Below are positions 1 through 5,159 of a stretch of 8,163 nucleotides of DNA, in pieces. The position numbers and the translations under genes are program-made. The stretch lies in assembly GCA_903873355.1 (NCBI GenBank), contig CAIQOG010000324.1:1-8163 (forward strand). Reading direction: 5' to 3'. The notes beneath the pieces were generated by a model. It was not told where the DNA came from and made no database searches. It saw only the letters and a program-made list of their open reading frames with translations. The first letter of the stretch is position 1. Each line of letters opens with the position of its first letter. Source of the stretch: an uncultured Bacteroidales bacterium. Its GTDB lineage: Bacteria; Bacteroidota; Bacteroidia; Bacteroidales; Paludibacteraceae.

Positions 1-17
1 AAAACCACAGAATTAAA

Positions 18-60
18 AAAAACAATGCTCTGAAATGATTAATTTCAGAGCATTGTTTTT
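18..60 (-). terminator. Strong, probably bidirectional intrinsic terminator
   Basis: A perfect 19-bp inverted repeat (arms 18-36 and 42-60) encloses a 5-nt loop, GATTA. The outer arm ends are A-run on the left (A8 at 15-22) and T-run on the right (T5 at 56-60). A transcript from either strand would therefore form a hairpin followed by U's. It lies 43 nt past the stop codon of the minus-strand gene at 104-328, so it most likely ends that transcript. It could equally end a plus-strand gene entering from outside the window. Confidence 0.85.
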
Positions 61-103
61 ATGAATTGATTATATGATTAAAATCAATCTTGTAAGAAAA
101 GTC

Positions 104-328
104 TTATTTTTTAGACTTCTCGTCAGTGCAACAATCCTGACAGCGATTTTTTGTTGCAATAAAAATAGCAATAGCTAATAACAGGAAGCTACTAGCAGCT
201 TCAAAGTTACTAATGTTGTGTAGTGTGTGAAAAGGGTTCATTCTGAATACCTGGAAAATACTTCCCATAACGATTAGGATTGCACCCATTGCGGCTGAAG
301 CCCAGCCAATACTTTTTAAGATTTTCAT
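104..328 (-). CDS. Small two-helix membrane protein with C-terminal CxxCC cluster
   Basis: A 74-aa protein of unknown function. I do not recognise a named family. Two hydrophobic stretches are visible: residues about 7-28 and about 44-59. They are joined by a short polar loop with His34 and His37. The C-terminus (about residues 60-74) is hydrophilic and lysine-rich, and contains Cys63, Cys66 and Cys67. The basic N-terminus (K2, K5) and the charged tail favour an inner-membrane hairpin with both ends in the cytoplasm; that topology is inference. The ATG at 328 is the natural start: a -7-type promoter element lies about 80 nt upstream, and a strong hairpin terminator follows the stop. The gene therefore looks like a complete one-gene transcription unit, and this is the main support for it being real. 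No Shine-Dalgarno sequence is seen, which is normal in Bacteroidota. Confidence 0.7.
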   Translation of the reverse strand: MKILKSIGWASAAMGAILIVMGSIFQVFRMNPFHTLHNISNFEAASSFLLLAIAIFIATKNRCQDCCTDEKSKK

Positions 329-405
329 AATAGAATAATTAAATGGTTGAAAAATGAAATGATTTTTTATGTAAATTTCTAACTAACTTATTATGATTTA
401 AGTTG

Positions 406-413
406 CAAATATA
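406..413 (-). promoter_or_regulatory. Bacteroidota-type -7 element for the small membrane protein gene
   Basis: On the minus strand these bases read TATATTTG, an exact match to TAnnTTTG. Transcription would start roughly 5-8 nt downstream, leaving a 5' UTR of about 70 nt before the ATG at 328. I do not see a good -33 TTTG element at the usual 19-21 nt spacing, so the call rests on the -7 box and its position. Confidence 0.45.
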
Positions 414-461
414 GTAATAGTTTCGAATAATTATTGTTTTAGGGGTAAATAACTTGTATTA

Positions 462-494
462 TTTAGTCATGTAAAAAAAAATCATGTACTTTTG
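462..494 (+). promoter_or_regulatory. Bacteroidota-type promoter for the TPR-like protein gene
   Basis: TACTTTTG at 487-494 matches TAnnTTTG exactly. TTTA at 462-465, 21 nt upstream, is a plausible weak -33 element (consensus TTTG). The start of transcription should fall near 500, about 20 nt before the ATG at 521. The box covers the GTG at 494, so that codon cannot be the translation start even though the frame is open back to it. The minus-strand promoter at 406-413 lies back to back with this one, so the 192-nt gap between the two genes is a divergent control region. Confidence 0.55.
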
Positions 495-520
495 TGCTGT
501 TTATTTTTATTTTCATTATA

Positions 521-1261
521 ATGAAGAAAAAACTCGTATTGATTTCTATTTTACTGTTATCATTCCTGCCAATTTTTCAGATTTCGGCAGAAACTTTCAA
601 TAAAAAGCTATTCTATAAGACATTTGTAAACTGCGAAATGTACAAGTGGGGTGAATTAATTCATACCCTTGAAACTTCGAATCCTCCTAAAACAATAGAA
701 CAAAAACTGGAGCTAGTTAATTTTTATTATGGTTATGTTGGCCATTTAATGAACAAAAAGAAACACGAAATAGCGATAGAATACATTGAAAAGGGGCAGG
801 ATTTAATTGATAATGTAATCAAACTATCTCCCCGTAATACTACTGCATTGTCATATAAAGGTGCATTTACAGGTTTTAAAATGGGATTTAATAAAGTGAA
901 AGCAGTATATCTGGCGCCAAAATGCATGATTGAAATTAATAATGCCTATAAATTAGATCATGAAAATACACAAATCATAATTAATAAAGCGAATTTATTG
1001 TTTTATTCTCCAACGGCATTAGGTGGCGATAAAGAAGACGCACTGATTCTGTATCATAAGGCTATGATTTTGATGGAGAAAAACAGGGAGACGGATCAAA
1101 ACTGGAATTATTTAAATCTATTAACCACAATTGCCATTGGACTTGATAAAACCGGTAAGCCTCACGAGTCAAAAAAAATGTTTGATAAAATTCTCAAAGT
1201 TGAACCTGATTTTAAATGGGTGCGTGATGACCTTTATCCTAATTTACTGAAGCGAATGTAA
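521..1261 (+). CDS. Exported TPR-like repeat protein
   Basis: A 246-aa protein with a typical Sec signal peptide: MKKK, then a hydrophobic stretch (residues 5-20), with likely cleavage after ISA at residue 23. The mature part is alpha-helical in appearance. Its segments resemble tetratricopeptide repeats: about residues 82-115 (containing AIEYIEKG and the repeat-ending IKLSPRNTTAL), about 149-185 (ending ALILYHKAM, preceded by the GGDKEDA turn) and about 197-231 (ending FDKILKVEPDF). Such proteins are usually periplasmic or envelope scaffolds for protein-protein contacts. The partner here is unknown, and I infer no enzymatic activity. The frame is open upstream to a GTG at 494, but that codon lies inside the promoter -7 box and would bury the signal peptide, so ATG 521 is chosen. 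The stop is only 3 nt from the stop of the convergent DUF1697 gene, with no terminator between them. Confidence 0.8.
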   Translation: MKKKLVLISILLLSFLPIFQISAETFNKKLFYKTFVNCEMYKWGELIHTLETSNPPKTIEQKLELVNFYYGYVGHLMNKKKHEIAIEYIEKGQDLIDNVIKLSPRNTTALSYKGAFTGFKMGFNKVKAVYLAPKCMIEINNAYKLDHENTQIIINKANLLFYSPTALGGDKEDALILYHKAMILMEKNRETDQNWNYLNLLTTIAIGLDKTGKPHESKKMFDKILKVEPDFKWVRDDLYPNLLKRM

Positions 1262-1264
1262 AAA

Positions 1265-1810
1265 CTACAACTTTTCAGCCATTGCAAGTAATTCATTTGA
1301 TGTTTTTAGGTTTCGGGTAGTAGCAGTAAGTTTAAGTTTTGTTTCAAAGAAGGTATTGTTTAGTTTTGTGTTTCCATAGCCTGAAGGACAGTAAAGGTAA
1401 ATCACTTTTTCTCCGATATAGAATTCATCATGTGCGTAATTCCTACTTGAAATTTTATCAATCAAAGTTTTGTCCGGTTTTTCGGACAGAAAGGTAATGT
1501 GTAAAAAAGCAGGATCTTTGGTGGTATCACCCCGAAAAGGATTGTTTTTTAGGATATTTCTGAACTTCTCCATATCAATAACTGATACATAAACTTCAAT
1601 TCCAAACGACTTTTTTATCTCCGCAGAGATTGAAATTTTAATCAATTGTGAATCTATACTATCGCTTTTGAAAATCACATTCCCGCTTTGAATATAGCTT
1701 TGAACGTCTGAAAACCCAAGATCAACATACAAGTTGCGTAATGCATCCATTTTTACAGCATTCCGTCCACCTACATTTATGCCTCGTAATATTGAAATCC
1801 ATGTTTTCAA
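1265..1810 (-). CDS. DUF1697 family protein, TTG start
   Basis: A 181-aa protein that fits the DUF1697 family (PF08002) over its whole length. Visible family signatures are the N-terminal ILRGINVGG (residues 7-15), SYIQSGNVIF (38-47), NPF (90-92), and the C-terminal GYGNTKLNNTFFE (144-156) with ATTRNLKTSNEL (163-174). The biochemical role of the family is not established. The start must be TTG at 1810: the frame has a TAA two codons earlier, and the first internal ATG (Met21) would delete the conserved LRGINVGG motif. The TTG overlaps the TGA of the upstream DUF1003 gene as TTGA, so the two genes are almost certainly co-transcribed and translationally coupled. Length is normal for the family and no damage is seen. 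Confidence 0.88.
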   Translation of the reverse strand: MKTWISILRGINVGGRNAVKMDALRNLYVDLGFSDVQSYIQSGNVIFKSDSIDSQLIKISISAEIKKSFGIEVYVSVIDMEKFRNILKNNPFRGDTTKDPAFLHITFLSEKPDKTLIDKISSRNYAHDEFYIGEKVIYLYCPSGYGNTKLNNTFFETKLKLTATTRNLKTSNELLAMAEKL

Positions 1811-2517
1811 TTCTTAATTTTTGTGTTTTGTTGAACCTGTTTGAGGATATTGTTCATTAAATCTATCTGAACCTTATGAATTTCAAGTACTTCCTGTTGC
1901 TGATTCATGATCAGGTGGTCGATTTTTTCATGTAACATCCTGATTTCCATTTCCGATTTAAGGTTCACCATGTAGTCTTTTTTTGCACGATCGCGGTCTT
2001 TTTCCTCCTGACGGTTTTGACTCATCATGATGACCGGTGCTTGTATGGCTGCAATGCTTGAAAGAATCAGATTCAGTAATATAAAAGGGTAGGGGTCGAA
2101 CGCTTTGTTGGCTAACCAGAAGATGTTTAGACAAATCCAACCGGCAAGAAAAAATCCAAATGAAATAATAAATGTCCAGCTTCCACCAAAAGCAGCTACT
2201 TTATCTGCAAGTCGTTGCCCAAAAGTGAGTTGAATTTTTTCTTCAACCACTTTGTCCGAAATGGTGGATTTGTCTTTTAGTGATTCAAGTACGATGCTTT
2301 CCGATTTAGAAAGTTCGCCGACCTGTTTCCGTAGATAGATTTCGATATATTTTTCCCTGTACTGGTTTAATTCGTTGATTGAAAGAACCATCTCCGGTTT
2401 GAAATTGGGGTTTTCCTTTTGGATTAATCCCAGAACCGAAGCCCTGATAATTTTTCCTGATACTTTTTCTGAAATTGGAAATTTATTTTTTGATAAATCG
2501 CTGATAAAAGTTTCCAT
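1807..2517 (-). CDS. DUF1003 family inner-membrane protein
   Basis: A 236-aa protein of the DUF1003 family (PF06210). The N-terminal soluble region (about 1-95) contains the ELNQYREKYIEIYL helix typical of longer members. The DUF1003 core follows: FGQRLADKVAAFGGSW (99-114), a first membrane helix (about 112-134), then FDPYPFILLNLILSS leading into a second helix (about 145-165). After it comes the charged stretch QNRQEEKDRDRAKKDY (167-182) and a helical, coiled-coil-like tail (about 183-232). The cysteine-containing motif seen near the N-terminus of some homologues is absent here. Function is unknown; a membrane position with cytoplasmic tails is inferred. The frame opens at a TTG at 2526, but ATG 2517 is preferred because it is a standard start. 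It is the first gene of a two-gene unit with the DUF1697 gene, and a -7 element lies about 40 nt upstream. Confidence 0.88.
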   Translation of the reverse strand: METFISDLSKNKFPISEKVSGKIIRASVLGLIQKENPNFKPEMVLSINELNQYREKYIEIYLRKQVGELSKSESIVLESLKDKSTISDKVVEEKIQLTFGQRLADKVAAFGGSWTFIISFGFFLAGWICLNIFWLANKAFDPYPFILLNLILSSIAAIQAPVIMMSQNRQEEKDRDRAKKDYMVNLKSEMEIRMLHEKIDHLIMNQQQEVLEIHKVQIDLMNNILKQVQQNTKIKN

Positions 2518-2555
2518 AAATAACAATATTTTGGTTGTAAATTTTCGAATGCAGA

Positions 2556-2563
2556 CAAAAGTA
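2556..2563 (-). promoter_or_regulatory. -7 element for the DUF1003-DUF1697 unit
   Basis: On the minus strand this reads TACTTTTG, an exact TAnnTTTG match and identical to the box upstream of the TPR-like gene. The expected start of transcription near 2549 leaves a 5' UTR of about 30 nt before the ATG at 2517. No strong -33 TTTG is visible at the expected distance. Confidence 0.5.
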
Positions 2564-2646
2564 AAAAAGAAAATTGAAAAATTGAATTATTTCTTTATAA
2601 ACTTGCTTTTTGCCTAAATATGTGAGGTTTATTCAGTAATTTTTAC

Positions 2647-2654
2647 GACCTTTG
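2647..2654 (+). promoter_or_regulatory. Probable -7 element for the pseudouridine synthase gene
   Basis: GACCTTTG followed by CACC matches TAnnTTTG at all defined positions except the first. It sits 31 nt before the ATG at 2686, which suits a start of transcription near 2660. The -33 region is weak (TGTG at 2621-2624, with a slightly long spacer). It pairs back to back with the minus-strand box at 2556-2563. Confidence 0.4.
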
Positions 2655-2685
2655 CACCCCGAAATACATATACTGTAAAAACAGA

Positions 2686-4185
2686 ATGAAAACAAATAAT
2701 GAAAAATGGCACGGAAGTTCAAAACCCGCTGCCGGCCGTGATGGTAAACCGTTTGAGAAACGCGATGTGAAATCGATATTGAAAGGCTCGCGTGGAGCCG
2801 CAAAATTTGGAACAGGAAAACCCGAACGGAATGATAACCGCTCGAATGACAGAGATGATTCTAAAAGAAATGATGCTAATAAACCTGCTTTTGGCGAAAA
2901 AAGATCATTCCAGCTAAAAAATGACAAACCTGCTTATGGAGAACGTAAACCGTTTGACAGTAACAGGGAAGGAAGACCCTCATTTGCCCCTAAGAAGCCA
3001 TGGGAAAGTCGTGATAGTAAACCTGCCGGCGAACGTAAGCCATGGGAGAATCGGGATAGCAAACCTGCTTACGGTGACCGCAAACCATGGGAAAATCGTG
3101 ATAGTAAGCCTGCATACGGCGAGCGAAAACCATACGAAAATCGAGAAGGTGGTCGTTCATCGTTTGGTGGGCCAAAGAAACCCTGGGAAAATCGAGACAA
3201 TAAGCCAAAACCATGGGAAGAACATACCGACAGTAATGGCGAAAAAATATACGGAAGAAGTAATAAATCGTATGATGATGAACCACGTACCGGCAAATTA
3301 AGTTTCAAAAAACCGGGCGAAGGACAAAAATCTGAGTTTATTGAAACCCGCTACGATAATAAAAAAGATGGCGTCACATTCCGAAAACGCGACGAAAAAT
3401 ACGATCCAAATTCAAAATACAGTCAGAAAAAACAACTTGAGTTTAAAAAACAAATTGTTGACCTTACAAAACCAATTCGTCTGAACAAGTTTTTGGCAAA
3501 TGCAGGAATCTGTTCTCGTCGTGAAGCTGATGAATATATACAGGCAGGTGTGATTTCGGTAAATGGTGAAATAGTTACTGAAATGGGCGTGAAAGTCTTG
3601 CTTACCGACAAAATCATGTTCCACGATCAGGCTGTACGTTCCGAACGCAAAGTATATCTGTTGCTTAATAAGCCTAAAGACTGCGTAACAACTTCCGAAG
3701 ATACTCATGACCGCCTGACAGTGCTTGACCTGGTGAAAAATGCCTGCAGCGAACGGATTTATCCTGTTGGCCGACTGGACAGAAATACAACCGGTGTATT
3801 GTTGCTGACAAACGATGGTGATTTGGCGTCCAAGCTTACTCATCCGAAGTACGATAAAAAGAAAATTTATCATGTTACACTTGATAAACCGCTTGAAAAA
3901 GTGGATTTTGAAACTATTATGGCCGGTGTAACACTTGATGATTGTACTATTGCCGCTGATGCTGTCGAATTTGTAAAAGAAGGTGATTTAAAACAGGTTG
4001 GAATTGAAATTCACTCCGGTCAGAATCGTGTGGTTCGCCGCATTTTCGAAAAACTGGGTTATAAGATTATTCGTCTCGACCGTGTTTACTTTGCTGGATT
4101 GACCAAAAAACAACTTCCACGCGGAAAATACCGCTTCTTGAACGAGCGCGAGATTAATATGCTCAAAATGGGTGCTCACGAATAA
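2686..4185 (+). CDS. rluB: 23S rRNA pseudouridine synthase, RluB/RsuA family, with long repeat-bearing N-terminal extension
   Basis: A 499-aa enzyme predicted to isomerise a uridine in rRNA to pseudouridine. The closest named type is RluB (23S rRNA U2605 in E. coli), but RsuA- or RluE/F-like specificity cannot be excluded. The S4 RNA-binding domain is at about 265-311 (RLNKFLANAGICSRREADEYI). The synthase domain follows at about 322-485, with the catalytic motif GRLDRNTTG at 362-370, putative nucleophile Asp365, and the later motifs SGQNRVVRRIFEKLGY (444-459) and LPRGKYRFL (477-485). Residues 1-260 are an unusual extension: highly charged, rich in Lys, Arg, Asp, Glu, Gly and Pro, almost certainly disordered, and carrying 15-residue repeats of the type KPWENRDSKPAYGER (104-147). 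Basic, disordered extensions occur on these enzymes in Bacteroidota; a role in RNA or ribosome binding is inference. The catalytic core alone would be about 235-240 aa, normal for the family. An intrinsic terminator follows the stop. Confidence 0.93.
   Translation: MKTNNEKWHGSSKPAAGRDGKPFEKRDVKSILKGSRGAAKFGTGKPERNDNRSNDRDDSKRNDANKPAFGEKRSFQLKNDKPAYGERKPFDSNREGRPSFAPKKPWESRDSKPAGERKPWENRDSKPAYGDRKPWENRDSKPAYGERKPYENREGGRSSFGGPKKPWENRDNKPKPWEEHTDSNGEKIYGRSNKSYDDEPRTGKLSFKKPGEGQKSEFIETRYDNKKDGVTFRKRDEKYDPNSKYSQKKQLEFKKQIVDLTKPIRLNKFLANAGICSRREADEYIQAGVISVNGEIVTEMGVKVLLTDKIMFHDQAVRSERKVYLLLNKPKDCVTTSEDTHDRLTVLDLVKNACSERIYPVGRLDRNTTGVLLLTNDGDLASKLTHPKYDKKKIYHVTLDKPLEKVDFETIMAGVTLDDCTIAADAVEFVKEGDLKQVGIEIHSGQNRVVRRIFEKLGYKIIRLDRVYFAGLTKKQLPRGKYRFLNEREINMLKMGAHE
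2995..3126 (+). repeat. In-frame tandem 45-nt repeats within the pseudouridine synthase gene
   Basis: Three consecutive units encode KPWESRDSKPAGER (42 nt, 2995-3036), KPWENRDSKPAYGDR (45 nt, 3037-3081) and KPWENRDSKPAYGER (45 nt, 3082-3126). Degenerate partial units follow at 3127-3177 (KPYENREGG...) and from 3178 (KPWENRDNKP). Earlier partial copies include KPAYGERKPF at residues 81-90. The reading frame is kept throughout. Synonymous differences between units (for example AAG/AAA, AGT/AGC) show they are not freshly duplicated. Confidence 0.85.
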
Positions 4186-4211
4186 ACCAGTCAATTCATA
4201 ATTCATATTTT

Positions 4212-4244
4212 AAAATCCTTTGCAACTTTTGTGAAGGATTTTTT
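4212..4244 (+). terminator. Intrinsic terminator after the pseudouridine synthase gene
   Basis: Arms AAAATCCTT (4212-4220) and AAGGATTTT (4234-4242) form a 9-bp stem with a 13-nt loop, followed by a T run (T6 at 4239-4244). It lies 26 nt past the synthase stop and 30 nt before the next ATG, so it should separate the two same-strand genes. Confidence 0.65.
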
Positions 4245-4274
4245 GTTATATATTAATAAAAACCGTAAGTTGTT

Positions 4275-5159
4275 ATGAAAAAAGTCATTATTGCGGGCGG
4301 AACAGGTTTTATAGGAACTTGTCTGACTTCAAGGTTTTTGGAATACGGATATGATGTAATCTTCATTTCGCGGTTGCCAGATTATGTTCAATGGGATGAG
4401 AATGAACTTACTCATGCTTTTGAAAGAGTAAATGTGATAATTAATCTGGCCGGAAAAACGATTAATTGTAGTCACACAGCTAAAAACCGTAAAGCTATCA
4501 TTCAAACAAGGGTTGATACTACAACAATGATTGGAAATGCAATAAAAAACTGCAAAACCCCGCCTGAATTATGGATTAATGCCAGTGCTACCGGAATTTA
4601 TCAGCCTTCTGTTGAAATTCCAATGACTGAAGATTCACCTGTAGGGAATGATTTTTTGGCTGAAGTGGTAAAGAAATGGGAATCTGCTTTTTTTAATTTT
4701 AAGTTGCCTCATACCCGACAGGTTGCTCTGCGTACTTCTATGGTTTTAGGCGAAAATGGAGGTGCATTAGAACCGCTTACTAAGCTCACAAAACTCGGAT
4801 TAGGTGGAAAGCAGGCATCCGGAAAGCAGATGATAAGTTGGATTCACGAAGAAGACTACTTCAATATTATACTTTTCATTTTACAAAATCCAACATTGAG
4901 TGGCGTGATAAATTGCACTTCTCCCGAACCTGTTAGCAATAAAGTTTTTATGAAAACGATGCGGCAGGTATTAAATATACGCGTTGGAATTCCTGCACCG
5001 GCTATTGTAATCAGATTGATTTCAAAACTGATAGGTAAAGAATCAAAACTAATCCTGAATAGCTCAAATGTTCAGCCAAAACGTTTATTGGAAGCCGGTT
5101 TCAAATTCACTTTTGCGGAAATAGATTCAGCCTTAACAGATGTTCTGAATAAACTTTAG
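4275..5159 (+). CDS. TIGR01777 family NAD(P)-dependent epimerase/dehydratase-like protein (YfcH type)
   Basis: A 294-aa protein of the extended short-chain dehydrogenase superfamily, TIGR01777 group. The Rossmann dinucleotide-binding motif GGTGFIG is at residues 8-14. Further signatures are INLAGKTIN (56-64), WINASATGIY (100-109), RTSMVLGENGG (153-163), GLGGKQASGKQMISWIHEED (175-194) and the C-terminal DUF1731-type region (about 240-290: GIPAPAIVIRLI, VQPKRLLEAGFKF). The substrate and reaction of this family are not known. The Tyr109 segment is not followed by Lys at the usual YxxxK spacing (residue 113 is Val), as in other members, so catalysis may be atypical. The segment after the first beta-alpha-beta unit is compact, with Trp40-Asp41 soon after the SR at 32-33. 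A terminator precedes the gene. The nearest promoter-like box (AACTTTTG, 4224-4231) falls in that terminator's loop and is unconvincing. The TAG overlaps the convergent gene's stop by 4 bp. Confidence 0.9.
   Translation: MKKVIIAGGTGFIGTCLTSRFLEYGYDVIFISRLPDYVQWDENELTHAFERVNVIINLAGKTINCSHTAKNRKAIIQTRVDTTTMIGNAIKNCKTPPELWINASATGIYQPSVEIPMTEDSPVGNDFLAEVVKKWESAFFNFKLPHTRQVALRTSMVLGENGGALEPLTKLTKLGLGGKQASGKQMISWIHEEDYFNIILFILQNPTLSGVINCTSPEPVSNKVFMKTMRQVLNIRVGIPAPAIVIRLISKLIGKESKLILNSSNVQPKRLLEAGFKFTFAEIDSALTDVLNKL

Noticed and set aside
65..122. Small inverted repeats (ATTGATT...AATCAAT and AGTCT...AGACT) after the 74-aa gene
   Set aside because: Short, AT-rich and expected by chance; the strong hairpin at 18-60 already explains termination.
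733..927. 64-codon minus-strand frame inside the TPR-like gene
   Set aside because: Lies wholly antisense to a well-supported coding region, with no signature or promoter of its own.
1958..2140. 60-codon minus-strand frame inside the DUF1003 gene
   Set aside because: Alternative frame of a recognised DUF1003 core on the same strand; no family resemblance.
2375..2617. 80-codon plus-strand frame spanning the DUF1003 start and the intergenic region
   Set aside because: Antisense to the DUF1003 N-terminus and covers its promoter box; no recognisable content.
2995..3126. CRISPR-like array from the regularly spaced repeats
   Set aside because: The repeats are contiguous coding units with no unique spacers, in frame within the synthase gene.
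2643..3308. Several frames on both strands over the synthase N-terminal repeats, with repetitive products
   Set aside because: They are shadows of the in-frame tandem repeats, which keep every frame open periodically. The S4/synthase frame is the real one.
3412..4206. Minus-strand frames of 153, 64 and 72 codons opposite the synthase catalytic domain
   Set aside because: Antisense to conserved catalytic sequence, with no motifs of their own.
4215..4231. AACTTTTG/ATCCTTTG as a promoter for the epimerase-like gene
   Set aside because: Imperfect matches inside the terminator hairpin, with no -33 element at the right spacing.
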